Shown one piece after another: positions 21,861 through 34,157 of a DNA stretch of 64,000 nt. A program made the translations under genes and the position numbers. Under the pieces are notes generated by a model that saw nothing but the letters and a program-made list of their open reading frames with translations, was not told the DNA's origin and did not search any database. The stretch lies in assembly GCA_016271365.2 (NCBI GenBank), contig CM057452.1, forward strand, positions 1,239,967,001 to 1,240,031,000, read 5' to 3'. Each line of letters opens with the position of its first letter. Positions within the stretch are counted from its first letter, which is position 1. The DNA is from Neoceratodus forsteri. Taxonomy: Eukaryota; Chordata; Ceratodontiformes; Ceratodontidae.

Positions 21861-23270
21861 GGCGGTGTTGGTGGCAACTGCACACTTCCACCCCCTGTGG
21901 CTGTCAGTGACATGGGCTGCTCTTTGGTGAGTGGCAGAGTGCCCCCTGCCATTGTGGTGGTGTGTGTCCCAGCTCCCTGCTGGTGCTGCTGCACCACCTG
22001 TGTCACCTGTGTGGCAGCGTCCCTCCTCGGTGTGTCACACAGAAGCTGGCCTGTAAGTTCGCTTTGTAGCACCACAGCCAGTATGTCTGACTGCCATGTT
22101 TGTTGGGCCACCGACCCCTCCACGGCAATGGCCAGTTGGGGGAGCGCCTGTGTCTGCACCTGGACACAGGCCTAGGAGGTGACCATGGCATCCACCAGCC
22201 TTCCTATGACTGCCTCTGTGGTGTGTGTCCCTGTCTCGATCGCACCTATGAGGGTGTCCATGTGCTCCTCCATTGCTGAGTGGTGGGCCTCAATACTGAG
22301 GCAGATACAGCCAAGCATCTCAGACTGCTCCTCATGAGTGATCATGAGGGTCCTGCAGAATCTGATGTAGTCTGTGGGTGTTGCTGTGTGGTTGTCCTGC
22401 TGGGATTACAATGTGTTTTCCAGGGTCGCCTGCAGCCTGTCTTATTAGGAAGGGCTGAGGTGCTGCATTATGTTGTCCGCTATGCTGCCGACACTAAACA
22501 GATCACACAGGTCCAGTCCCTCTTCTTCCTGCTGTTGTTCCTCCACTGCCTGTTGCTCACCCACCACCGGTGTCAGCGCTGGGTTTGGCTGCTCTGTGTC
22601 TGCACCACCAGGGGCGTCTGTTACGGTGGCCTGTTGGCTGGTCAGCTGTGTACTGTCCTGCTCCAGCTCACTACCTGTGCTACCACTGTCCTCTGCCCCA
22701 GAGTCTGCTGCTGCTGCACCTGTGGGGGGATGATAGTGCATCAGTGCTACCCCACCATGTCATGCCCTCCATACATGCCTCCATTCCCACCCCTACATTG
22801 CTGTCCGATGCACCAGGGGCACAGCTGGTCATCCACTTACCTGTCCCTGTGGTCAACGACATTGTGTCCAGGTCCATGTCACCATTGATGCTGTGCTGGC
22901 TCAGGAACACCAGGATCCTGTCTTCGTGGGCACTGAGGGGTTTCTCCTCCTGTGGCCCACCACCTGTGGTGGCCACCTGCCACCTGTTGAAGGCCTCCTT
23001 TGCCTTCACATGGCACTTCAGGTTGTTCACCCACTTCTGCAGGTCCTGCACAACCCGCCTTGCATTGGCCACCATGTTGACCTTTTTGGCCACATCCTCC
23101 CATGCCTCCTTGCACTACCTGTACAGGTCATGCTTCCCACCCTTGCCCATTGGTAGGGCTGCCTGTGACTCTAGTTCCTCGATGACGATGTCAGTCTCCT
23201 CATTTGTAAATTTTCTTTTCTGCCTTTTTGCCACACTTTCTGCCTCTGTATTACTACCAACCAGTGCCAT
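21640..23270 (-). pseudogene. MYB/SANT-like protein with Pro-rich tail (Harbinger-type)
   Basis: The start is chosen at the Met at 23270, just before RQKRKFTNEETDIVIEELES, the opening of a MYB/SANT-like domain. The domain continues through KHDLYR, a TAG stop near 23112, then CKEAWEDVAKKVNMVANARR and VQDLQKWVNNLKCHVK at about 23040. An acidic/Gln region (22445-22741) follows, then SIEAHHSAMEEHMDTLIGAI at about 22270, a second TAG near 22172 and a Pro-rich tract to 21641. MYB-like proteins of this layout accompany Harbinger transposons and bring the transposase to DNA. No transposase is seen nearby. Frameshifts separate the acidic region from the domain. It is close in type to the ORF at 19288 but not the same protein. 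Confidence 0.75.
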
Positions 23271-24634
23271 CATTGACCACATGCATAGCTAACTACGACA
23301 TGTGTGCGACTTGTGCACATTCATATGGTCGTTGAGTTGTGACATACTTAACTGCTACGCCTGCTATTTTGGGTTACATTTTGTGTTGCTGGTGTAACTT
23401 GCTGCATGCATAATTCAGGTGTTCTACATTGTAACTTACTTTTGTCTTGGAATAGGGCAGAGCTCGCATGTCGCATGGGTTTGGGTGTAACTTTACACAG
23501 TGGCACACCTTGCCCCATGCTCTACTCGCTCTCTTGGAATCGGGCCCTGGGACTTTAGAGAGACAGACATAAAAGGTGCCCATTGAAGTCAGTTAGAAAC
23601 ATGACAAACATACAGTCTAACATGATTGTAGAAAAAGGTACAATGGCCCATCCGCTCTGTCCAACCCTACCTATTGTGTGCTGGACTAATTGACCCTCTA
23701 CCATCCCCCTTTCTCAGAAGTCCTGTGGCTATTTTAGAGGATTGACAGACCCTCAGAGAATGTTTACATTAGAAGAATTTCAGAAGAACAAGAGATCACA
23801 CTTCTGAGAGGGATTTGTTTTTAGAAAAACAGAACAAGGGAGAAAAGGCAGTCTAATTAGACAATAAGACAGGACACACACTGCCAGAAACAGACTAACA
23901 GCATTGAACCCCTGTATCTGAAAGCACAATGTTTTATTTTGAAACAGTCCTGCATGCACTGGACTGACCTCTGTAAATAATCAAAATATGTAATTTTCCT
24001 GTATCTCATAAATATGTGTGGAATGATCTCCCTACAGAACACAATGGCAACCACCATTTCAAGGCATCTGCCCACAAGCAGTCTAGTATGACTAGAGCAG
24101 AGAATTCATGGGACAGTGTGGGGCAACCTCAGTACATGCGAGCCATCTTCAGGTGAGTGTGCAAGAAGGCAGCATAAAGGTAACAGGCCAGAGAGAATAT
24201 TCTGTATGCTTGTTCCTTGGTAATTATCCCATTGGTGTCAATAGAAAGGTGTGCTAAAGAATATGTAGTGAGCAAGACCATCACACTGGTCCATAGCAAG
24301 CTAAGTCTGCTTTTTATGTTGGCTTGCCGTGCTTGCACACAAGTCAACATCTTGAGGTAGTGCAGCTTTGGAGGCTCAGCCGCTGTTGGGCGAATGCAGG
24401 GCACGCATCAGTAGGTGCATCCCTCATTCCCCAATCAGCCTGCATGCCGGCAGCCACACCAAGCATGCTAATGTGGTGAGCACATCTAAGGAAAGGTCCA
24501 CTGCAATCTGAGCAAAGCTCGTCAGGTGCAGCAGACCTTCACTGCATGCTTTCGCCATTAGCTACAAGAAGGTCCACGTAACAGCCACTTCGGGTGCCCA
24601 ATACCCCAGCCGGCTTACTGTGGCGCACTCATTT
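23271..24634. other. Unassigned sequence upstream of the MYB-like ORF
   Basis: No coding motif on either strand. It would contain the promoter of the minus-strand MYB-like ORF if that is a transcription unit. No repeat family recognised. Confidence 0.4.
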
Positions 24635-24936
24635 GCTGACGGGTAGCTCACTCCTCGTCAGCATACAGCAGCACCCCATTTTCTATATGCCAAGGGGGTG
24701 CCTAACTTTCTTGGTTCTTGCCTCCCCACTTTCATTGTGTGCAGATGGGGGAGCCCACTCCCCGTCAGCATAAATCAGCCCTCCTGCATTTCTTATATGC
24801 CAAGGGGGGTGCCCAATCCACCTTGGCTGTTGCCTCCCCCCCGGCTGTCATTGTGTGCCGACGTGGTGCCCAATCCCCGTCGGCATAAATTAATCCCCCA
24901 TTGTCTGCCGATAAGGGTGCCCAATCCCCTGTCGGC
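24635..24936. repeat. Hairpin array, locus 1: six stems around a shared loop
   Basis: Six short inverted repeats in a row. Stems are GCTGACG/CGTCAGC (24635, 24656), CCAAG/CTTGG (24690, 24710), TGCAGATGGGG/CCCCGTCAGCA (24740, 24760; 9 of 11 paired), GCCAAGG/CCTTGGC (24799, 24821), TGCCGACG/CGTCGGCA (24856, 24878) and GCCGA/TCGGC (24907, 24932). The loop stays close to TGGTGCCCAATCCC while the stems change on both sides together. A C-rich stretch (24945-25180) without genes follows. Confidence 0.8.
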
Positions 24937-25202
24937 TGCAGCAATACCCTCCCCCAAAACAGTTAGGTGGCATGCTGAGAGCCCACCCCAGTGTGCCAAG
25001 TCCCCTGAAAAAAAAAACTGTCCCGCGATGTTAGTTTTTTCTCCCCTGTAACATAAAAACCTTCCCTCCTAGTCTCCTGCCCCCCACCCACACCCACCCA
25101 TGCGCACCTTGCCTCCCCACACTCCCCTCACCCTGTCACCCCCTCACCCCATACTTACCTCCAGAGTCTGGCACGACGATCTTCGGTGGACCGGGAACAC
25201 AT

Positions 25203-26245
25203 CTGCACTCTTCAAAGCCGACCGCGAACTGAGGAAATGACGGTAAGATGTATAATGGAATGAATAGGGTTTTTTCAACTTTGCTGCATATCTCGGCATA
25301 TGTTGGAATTTTGGCACCAAATTTTCAACATGGGGTTTTTGGGGCACCTCCTCATGAATTCTATCACTGTCATGGTGTTAATCAGCCTCGAAAGTTAATT
25401 TCGCAGTCACTGGGTGAAATCACCTTTCAGGACCCATTAATGAAATGACAGTGCCAGTGTTTATGAGGTGGCCTCTCAAAAAGCCTATATTCCAAATTTG
25501 GTGGAAAAAATCCAACAAATGCCTGTTTTATGAGCATGCGTTGCGCAGTTGCTACACAGGCTCGTAACTTCACAAATTTGCAATATTTTAATGCCAAATT
25601 TTTAGCATTGCCATTTCTGTACACCTCCTTGTGAACAGTACAGCTGTCATTTTCCACATCCTGCCCAAAATGTGTTTCCGCACTTCTGGTGCACAATAGC
25701 GCAGTTGCTGTGGGAAATCAGTGTTTGGGCCAGATTATGAAAATGACAGTGACACAGTTCATGAGCAGAGGTCCTAAAATGCCTATGTTGAAAATTTGGT
25801 GATGACACTCCATAAAATGACTGTGTTACGAGCGTGCATTGGCAGATTGCACGCACGCTTGTACCGTCGTGCATTTGTGATATTTTCACTCTGGATTTTC
25901 AATTGCCATTTTTCCACATCTCTTGATGAACAGTACAGCTGCCATTTCACATATCTTGCCCAAAATGTGTTTTCACACTTCCGGCGCAGAATAGCATGGT
26001 TGCTGTGTGAAATCACTTCTTGGGACACTTTGAGGAAATAACAGTGACACTGTACATGAGCAGAGGTGCTAAAATGCCTATGTTGAAAATTTGGTGCCAA
26101 ACGCGCATAAAATGGCAGTGTTACAAGCGTGTCACATATTTCCACGATACCCTTAATAACCATAGTTGCTGTATTTACATGTCACATTTTTTACCTCCTT
26201 ATGAACTGTACAGCTGTTTGGCCTTCACATCCTGCCTAAAATGTT
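25203..26245. repeat. Tandem palindromic repeat of about 297 bp, locus 1
   Basis: Opens with CTGCACTCTTCAAAGCCG, shared with locus 2 at 46318. The marker GCCTATGTTGAAAATTTGG recurs at 25483 (variant), 25781 and 26076, giving periods of 298 and 295 bp. Its reverse complement, CCAAATTTTCAACAT, occurs at 25318, so each unit folds on itself. Open frames on both strands here repeat the same peptides and are not genes. Confidence 0.8.
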
Positions 26246-26740
26246 TTCCCGCACTGCACTACCAAACACCCAAAGGGACACCCCGATGCCTGTCAGTCTC
26301 TGCAGTGTGGGGGTGGGTTGGCATCAGTTCAATACGTCACTGCCATGCCTATAATGCATCTCTCTAACTCCTGCACTACCAATGCCAATGCCAGCAAGAC
26401 AACATTCGGCATTGACAAATGCTTGTTTTCTTTTCTTCTCCTCTGGTTACCCACAGGAAGGAGGAGACCCCAGTTAGAACAGGTACAGAGCCATATGGGT
26501 CAGTATTTGAGATTAGGTAGCTTGGGATATGTGACCACTGGCTGGAGATAGGGACTTGCACACCTGAAGGAGTGACATAAGCACATCAAGTGGGGGCACA
26601 ATAAAGTAGGAATAGCCTCACGAGAACTGTGCAAATATGCTCCATTTTATGGGACACTAACTATGTGCTGTATTATATGTAGAATAATGTATGGGTAGTG
26701 GTGTGTAATGAGATTGGTTACCCACCTGAGGTATGTGTCA
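26246..26740. other. Unassigned sequence
   Basis: No gene, tRNA or repeat family recognised between the palindromic repeat and the SINE. Confidence 0.4.
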
Positions 26741-26997
26741 GCAGTGTCAGTGGCTCAGCAGGTTGCACACTCACCTCTGAGGCCAGAAAATCAGAAGGCT
26801 GTGGGTTCTATCCCCACACCGGGCACCTGGGTTAAATCCCAATACTAATACTGTGGTGCAACATGGGGGGGGGGGTGCTGCACTCCTGAGGTGACGTCTT
26901 TTGGATGAGATGTTAAACTGAGGTCCCATCTGCTTGTTCTGCTGGTAGTTCAAGTAATGTTAAAGATCTCATGGCACTTCTTGAAAATAGCAGGGGG
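26741..26997 (+). mobile_element. tRNA-derived SINE copy 2, left part (split by a LINE)
   Basis: tRNA-like head with B-box GGTTCTATCCC at 26803 and the body block GGATGAGATGTTAAACTGAG, followed by CATGGCACTTCTTGAAAAT and AGCAGGGGG. This is the family of the SINE at 5296. It stops where the Tx1-like LINE begins, and the continuation (CCCTGGTGTTCTGGCCAAAT) is at 39850. Confidence 0.85.
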
Positions 26998-27402
26998 TAT
27001 TTATTAAAGAAGAAATCAAACAAACAAACAGTATATGTACAATAATATTTGACAGTAAAGGCAACAATTTTTCCAATAAAATAGGATCCTAATATTCTAC
27101 ATAAACAGCACATCAAACAACATATACAAAGGAAATCTCAAAATCAGTCATCACCTCACTTCATAAAATAACAGCTAGTGCTTTTATCATATATTTTGTA
27201 CAAAAAGAAAAGGAAAAAAGGTAAGTTTTTAAGTAAACCTCATAATTTATTTCTTATACTTGCCATGAGGTAAGTCTTAGATATCTTCGCACATAATTGG
27301 GCCATCTGAATACATGACCCATGGCATATTTTTCCAGTGTGCCAGCAAAACATGTTGGGGAAAAATCTTAACTTCATTCTGGTATATAGACTGTAATTCG
27401 GA

Positions 27403-30400
27403 CTAAATTTTATGAATTAATTCACTGTGATTAATCTGTTTTTGTTGCAAGGTGAATAAAGCTCTAACATTCCAAATATGCCATTTAATCACTGATCGTG
27501 CCACATGCATATCACTCTTATGCCATAGCACAGCTTGGCCCGTATAATGACCATACATTAAATTTTCATAAGTAACAAATTCAAACCAAGATGCATTCCA
27601 TTTTTGTGATAGCAATACCCAGACCCCTTTTATATAAGTGCATGTAAAAAATAAGTGTTTTTTATAGTCTCCAATTCTTGTACACAGTCTGGTCTGCTGC
27701 ATTATCACTCTTCTGTTTGTGTTTGTGATTCAATTTAATGTTAATTTTCTCATGGCAGTTTAACCAGTGCAGGTCCCACATTTTCTGTGGGATTCTGGGT
27801 TCTCTCATTAAATGTAATAAAGCAGGAGTATATACAGGTATTTCGGGGCAACTAGGGAATGTGATTGTTTCTTGAAAGAAGTTCTTTTGGATCCATTTAT
27901 AAATATCTATTCTCATTTTGGTAATCAGCATTGTGCTCATAATATTCCAACATTTCAGTTTAAAAAAAATCTCCCTGACATATTCTGGGATAATCACTGA
28001 TTTTTTAACTACTTCCAAATGGCCCTGCTCCTATTGTGACAGCCATGGTGAGCAAGTCCTCAAGAGATACAGGGGCCATTCCTGTTCTACATATACTAGC
28101 AATGGTCTAATATTAAAGTATAGGAATATGCTACAAAAGAAGGTAATGGGATTAAGCATCCCTAACCCTCCTTGCTTGATAGATAAATATGCCAGGTATC
28201 TTTTAATAGGGTTCAATCTGCTGTCCCAGATTGATTGAAAAAAAATAATCAATATAGTCATCTCCTGCTGTTTTGGTGGTGGGAATACATGGCTGATATA
28301 GAGAAACAAAGGTGCCAAGAATGTTTTCACCAAGTATACTCTTTTTTCTTAGTATGTGCCCATCTATTCCACCCTGCTACTAATTGCTGTCCCTACTGTA
28401 ATTTTGGTTCCCAGTTGACCAGGTCATCCTGTTTGGATCCAAAGGACATACCTAATATTTTTACTGTATCTGTACTTACTTGTATTTCACAAATGTCAGC
28501 TAGGTTTGGATTAATGTCTCCTATTTGCTTTACACATTTCTCAATATTTAAAACAATCCCAGCATATGTTCCGTATTGATTACAATGTTGTATAGCAATT
28601 TCAGCTGAAGGAATGTCTTGTACTAACATACATAAGTTGTCTGCATAAGCTATAGAAGAAACATTTTGAATTCTGTCCATAAGACTGATACGGTGCAGTT
28701 CTGTAGATTTATTAAGGACTTGCAATAGGGATTCAATACAAAAGGCAAAAAGGAGATGACTCATAGGGCATCCCTGCCTTACACCCTTGCCTTTAGTGAC
28801 CATAGGGCTTTTCCAACCATGTACCTTTGGTGTAGCCATTGTAGTTCTATTGCAAACTCTTAATCCATCTGATTTATATCTCAGGTATACCATACTGTTT
28901 TAACACTGCCCATAGGTAATTATGATTAACAAAGTCGAAGGCTTTTGCTTGGTCCAATGATAAAACTGTACCTGCTGCATTCCCTCTTTGGCTCTGTTCA
29001 AAAAATTCTCTTACTAAGATCCAGTGATCTGCTATTTTTCTAACAGGAACTGAGCATGTCTGGGCTGACATTATTAAGCAATCTGCAGTTTTAAGGAGCG
29101 GTGTAGTTAACATTTTTGCTAGTATTTTAAAATCAGTATTTAATAAAGAGATAGGTCTCAAATTCTGCATATCTTCTTTATCTCCCTTTTCAAAGATATA
29201 GATAATGTGACCAGAGGTCATTCTTAGTGAAGGTGAATGGTTGTTTAGAATGCTTGTAAACACTTGCACCAATTCAGTTAACAGTTTATAACCTATATAT
29301 TTGTATAGTTCCTTTGCGAGGCCATCATTTCTTGGGGATTTATTACTAATCAAGGTTTCAAGAGCTTGGGCTACTTCTTCAGGTTGCACATTCTGTATTA
29401 GAAATTCTGCATGTTCCTTGGAGCAGGTGGGGTTATCTAGGTTAGGGATGTAGGTTTCATAGTCCTGGTTGACTGGATGATCTGCTGCATATAACCTCTG
29501 TGTATGTTTATAAACAATATCTTTAATTTCTGATGGATTCGAACAAGACATTTGTTGGTCATTTTTTAAACTATTTATCTGTTTATGTTTCATCTGATTA
29601 TTGCATGTGTCATGAGGACAGACAAATTCCTTCTTACCTTGTATTGAATATCTCTGTTGATTTAGCAGATTTTGAGCTTGTGTTTAATGACATCATCTCA
29701 TTTTTTGTTTTATGTTATAAATATGCTCATTAAAATCCTGACCTGTAGTATATGATAGTTCTTTTATTTTTAGTATAGGTTTTAAGTAATAGACTTAAAT
29801 CTACAACGGTATCTTCCCATCATTAGTGGGGATATCATATAAAACATAAACTGATTTTCTTCTGTCCAGAAAGTAATCTATTTCCTGCGTAACACCTGGT
29901 ACATCCACAGGGATGAATTACATTTCCATGTGCTTGGGCCATAATTTGCATGACCTGTATTCCCTATTAAAACCTTTAAAATATTGTGCTCTGAGAATTC
30001 TAAGACTAATGTGTTTGCAGATTTTATGTGTGCCTGTGAGGAAATAAAAAAAATAATCTATCCTACTGGCTGGTATTCCTTTGTGAAAAGTAAGTTTAGG
30101 CACTCTTGAAACTGAGTTGTGCACATCTAATAGGTTAGCCACTTGTGTCATTTTTTCCAAAAAGGCCATATCGCTAAAGATTTTTTTTTGTTCTGGTATT
30201 TTTTCCTCTATCAGCTAAAGATATACTACTGTACAACTAAAATCACCCCCTAGATCCACCACCTGGGAGGAATGAAGATAAGGTTGAATAAGTTAAAAAA
30301 GTGTAACCCTTTCTACTTTGGACTGAGCTGCATAAACATTAATTACTCTAAATAATTTATTGTGAATTTTAATTTCTATCAGGAGTGCCCTTCCAGGAGA

Positions 30401-30681
30401 TAGGTCTAATACCTTAATTAACTGAAAGTCTATTCCTACACTTAGTATTGCTACCCCTAAGCAAGGTTCTAGACCCATGGACCAGTATGATGGCCCCACA
30501 TGCTACGTTTTTGTGTGGTATCCTTAATATCTTGTAAAGTGTGTAGTCGTGTGTCCTGAAGGAGGAAAAAAAACTTCTTTAAATGATTTAAGTGCTGTAA
30601 ACACCACATGTTTTTTGCATGGTTTTTCACACTATTGACATTCAGTGAGTAAAAGGGTACTGAAATCACCATAACACACAA
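27403..30681 (-). pseudogene. Tx1-like ORF2 (endonuclease-reverse transcriptase), broken
   Basis: Read on the minus strand from 30681: an APE endonuclease start (SLNVNSVKNHAKN, FFLLQDTRLHTLQD) and VINVYAAQSKVER near 30320. RT follows at 29593-28874 with NLRPISLLNTDFKILAKMLT and LSLDQAKAFDFVNHNYLW, then 28893-28393 with GVRQGCPMSHLLF and YADN. YADN in place of YADD changes the second catalytic Asp. C-terminal pieces lie at 28333-28031, 28018-27662 and 27708-27403 (IGDYKKHLFFTC). There are at least five frame breaks. Confidence 0.85.
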
Positions 30682-30850
30682 CTAGGAAGGTTTGTTCACG
30701 GGGGTTTGTCTGGATGACCTTTTGGTTTGTCTGACATGTTTCATTTTGGCTTTGGCCTTCCTGAGGGTTTGTGCAGCAGCAGGGTTGTTACTGTCAGCTT
30801 CCACTGAGTCATCCCTGTCAGATCCTCCATCTGGTAGTGTATTTAAAAAA
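30682..30850 (-). pseudogene. C-terminal end of Tx1-like ORF1
   Basis: On the minus strand an acidic then basic tail (LPDGGSDRDDSVEADSNN, then TLRKAKAKMKHVRQTKRSSR) ends at a stop shortly before ORF2. It completes the ORF1 interrupted at 38266. The exact junction with the Ngaro 5' end, somewhere at 30850-30960, is not visible. Confidence 0.55.
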
Positions 30851-30899
30851 AAATGCATTGGTTGTGACTGAAGTAGAAAGATACAGTTTTAACAAAGTT

Positions 30900-32462
30900 G
30901 TGGTAGAGCAGAGGTGAAGTGAGAAAGAAAAAGCTAATGTGGAATTGTGCATCTTTAGCTGAAAATTACTGTGCTGAATACAGCAGTTACAAGGAAAGCA
31001 AGGCTATTTGGTACAGTTTTAAAAAAAAGATGATGATTCACAGTGGTACTGAGGGAGTATGCTGTGGGTGGTGTTGGCTGGCACGTTAGTTCGTTTGAGG
31101 CGAGGAAGCAGGGCTGGTGCAAGGCTGTGGGATTGTGTATTTGGACCAGGGTTCTTGTTTTTGCAGCTGGCAGAGGTAGTAGACCTTGGGAAGCATGAGA
31201 AGTGCATGAGCATACAGGAGGAAAGTAGAAAGCTAGATGTGTTGGAACAGCAAAGGAGGGAGGAGTGGTGTGTGGCTGTAAACAGCAGCCTGAGAGGCTG
31301 GAAGTTGTTTGGAGTGAGGTCCGCACTGGCCTGCATGAGTACTGTTGGGGGATTTCAAAAGGGAGCCTGAATGGGATGCATGGGGGGGGGATGCCTTTGG
31401 AAAAGTGGAGCTGGGTGTGGCTGGAAGGAACAGCCTGAAAGACTAGAAGTTGTTTGGATCGAGGCCCGTGCTGGCTTACGGGAGTACTGCTGGGGGGGGG
31501 GTTATGCAGGGGAGCCTGAATGAGAAGCATGGGGGGGTGCCTTGGAAGAAGGAGAGTGCTGGCATTTGCTGGTTTCAGTGAGTATGCGACACAAGGGGTG
31601 GCAGGCTCTGAGGCCTTGCAGGGCGTGGTGCACGCAATGGGAATCCTGTGGGCCTGCAGCTGTTTGGGTGATATGGGGCGCCAAGGAGGGGTTTTGATTT
31701 GAAATCAGAACTGCAGGGAACATCAAGGGGGGATCGTAGGGACCCAGGGAGTGATTCAGAACAGCGTGGCCTGGCAGGTCACACGCCGGCGACCACGTGG
31801 TTTACTTGGCAGACGTGAAAAGGGGGCTGACCGGGGGACAGCATCGGGCTCACTGACCCATGGCCCAGTGGGGCTAGCGCAGTGGCAAAAGGGGTTTTTA
31901 AGGGCCTGAAGAAAGGCAGAGCAAGCGGGGGGGCAGTCGATTCAGCGGACAGTTGGCATGACGCCATACGCTGGGGGGGAGGCATGCGCATGTTGGAGGG
32001 CTGGATAAACAAGGAGAGGCCAACGGGAAAATAAAAAAATAAATAAGTGGCCACTCGGTGTGATGTCACACACCAGGGGAGAGCAGATCAAGAGGGAGCA
32101 GAGGCCTGAGTCGGCCTAGCAGGAGGGCCTAGTGGTAGGAAGCCTAGCGACCAAGAGGGGAGGACACCCAGGGGAGCCAGAAATGGAAGGGAGGCCTGCC
32201 AGGGGGCCTAGCAAGGGGAGATGGGGAGCGACCAGAGGACTGGTGAAACTGGGTGAGGCCATGCAGCGGGAGGCAGCATGCAATTTGGGCCAGGTCCAGC
32301 AACGGAGAGGCAAAAAAAAAGGGGGGGGCATGTACATCGCAGTTGGAGGCTGCCTACGGGGGAGGCAGGCCTGGCCTCTCAGGATACTGCCCCAGATTTC
32401 TGCTTTTTAAATAAGGTGCTTTTCTTTTCCAGTGTTTTCACAGGTGACAAAAGCAGAGATCA
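30900..32462 (+). other. Ngaro 5' untranslated region
   Basis: G-rich sequence with no recognised coding motif. A segment of about 140 bp is duplicated in tandem: AGCCTGAGAGGCTGGAAGTTG near 31290 and AGCCTGAAAGACTAGAAGTTG near 31430, each followed by a GGGGGG run. I could not find a copy of the 3' A2 repeat here, so the expected A1 is lost or too diverged. Confidence 0.5.
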
Positions 32463-33780
32463 TGGCACCCAAGAAGAGCAGGCCTTCGAAGGAAGATGCC
32501 TACAAGGCGATAATGGAGCTGGCTGAAAAAGCCAATAGGATGTAGGAGTTGGTGGAAGGGGAGGAACCAGGGAGGTCTGGGGAGAAAAGGAAAGCGGGGA
32601 AGGGAAAAGAGGGCAGAGGGAAGCAGCCAGCGGAGAAGCCACATAGCCCAACCAGGGCACAACCACAGATGGCGGAGCCAACCAAAGCAGCTAATCCAGT
32701 AGCTCTGCACCCAGGAGACCCAGCCCCGTCAGTACCTCCCCAGGGTCAGGTGGTGGTTCCCCCAGGGGAGCCCAGTCTGGATCCCCAGTGTACCGTGGTT
32801 CCTCCACAGCCACTAGTAGGCCTACCAACCCTTCACCCAGAGGGAAACGTGCTGGGGCACCAGGATGATAGCAGGCAGCAAGGAACGGACAAGGTCACAG
32901 GTAATGCACCCAGCTCTGTTGGTGGCAGCATCAAGGAGTGCATAGATCAGATTATTTTGGCACTTAGTTCAAGGGTTTTGAGCTGGATGGAGTCAGCACT
33001 GGCCGAGATTAGGGTAGGAGAAGATGTGGTGAAGGAGAAGGAAGGAGGAGGAGTTGAAAAGGAGGGAAAAGGAACAAGGGAGATAGGAGCTCCAGGGATG
33101 AGAGTGGGTGAACACATTCCATTAACCACAAAATAGAAAATATGGAAGGGAGAGCATGTGGATATTTTTGCTTTTGTAGGCTGGGACACAGCTGTGAAAT
33201 ATGAGGCAACAGAGAATATAGGAAAAAGTGAAATGGCAGCAACAGTGGTTTTGTTAGGCAAGAAAGAGGAGGACAAATTCACTAAAAGGAAGACTTGGGA
33301 GGGGTGGTTTGTAGGTTTCGCCACATTCTCAGCCATAGTATTGGAAAGAATGCCTGAGTTGGGCAACCCGCTCATCACATACTCCCTGATAATAAGGAGA
33401 GCAAAAGCAAAAGGGGGTGTGGGTTGGATATATTATGATGAATTCTTTCGGCAAAGAATGGCCACATATGGGGATGCATGATGGGACACGAAACAGCTAG
33501 ATTTATGGACAGATTACATAACTGATCAGTCCACGCCGGAGGGAGAGTTTGGGAAGAAAGGTACCATGCTACAAAGATGTTGCTGGGCCTACAGTAGGGC
33601 CTTTTGCTCATGGACACAATGCCATTTTCGGCATGCCTGTTCAAAATGCGGGGGATCACATCCGGCGAGCAGATGCAGGACAACATTGGTCCAAGAAACA
33701 CAAGGAACTGGGGGGGCAGGGGTCTGGTCAGCAGTTTTTTGGGGAAGGGCAGGGGTATAAAGGCCAGACATGGAATAGAG
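32463..33780 (+). pseudogene. Ngaro ORF1 (gag-like) with Cys/His finger
   Basis: ATG at 32463 (MAPKKSRPSKEDAYKAIMEL) then a TAG, a Pro/Lys-rich region to 33130, and the conserved DIRS-group gag core at 33158-33481: VDIFAFVGWDT, AIVLERMPELGNPLITYSLI, GGVGWIYYDEFFRQRMA. After another stop a Cys/His module follows at about 33566: CCWAYSRAFCSWTQCHFRHA and CSKCGGSHPASRC. The core and finger are found in gag-like proteins of vertebrate DIRS/Ngaro elements, presumably for RNA packaging. Three or more breaks. Confidence 0.8.
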
Positions 33781-34157
33781 GGGGGAGGAGTAGGGGACAT
33801 GCAAAGAGAGGGAGCCAGAATCATTGACCAGCAAGGCCTGGCATCAGCCAGATGGGGGGTGCTGGTGGTGAAACAGAAATGAGGACAAGGGAACAATTTA
33901 GAGCAGCTAGAACCCCCATCAGGATATAGGCATGGATGGAATGGTTGGACAGATACCCAGATAGGAAAATGGCAGAAATGATTAAAGAAGGTTTTGCACA
34001 GGTTTTTCACTACAGTGTGAGGGTCCAAGACAGGCCAGAGAGGCGAACAATCTGGGTTCAGTGAGAGGGAGGGAAGAAATGTTATAACAAAAGATAGAGA
34101 AGGAGAAGGCAGCAGGAGAATAGAGGGACCATATGATACCTTCCCCCATTGTAGAAC

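Noticed and set aside
21636..22175. Gly-rich open frame on + resembling a glycine-rich structural protein
   Set aside because: It is the opposite strand of a GGT triplet repeat and of the minus-strand Pro-rich tract; no domain or codon signal.
24635..24936. CRISPR-like array
   Set aside because: Spacing is irregular, stems differ between units, there are no unique spacers, and the window is eukaryotic.
25427..26163. Overlapping minus-strand open frames sharing PNFQHRHF and SAHELCHC peptides
   Set aside because: The repeated peptides arise because the DNA is a tandem repeat of about 297 bp; equivalent frames occur on the other strand.
31019..31530. Pro/Ser-rich minus-strand open frames in the Ngaro 5' region
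   Set aside because: They lie opposite G-rich untranslated sequence, lack motifs and run antisense to the element.
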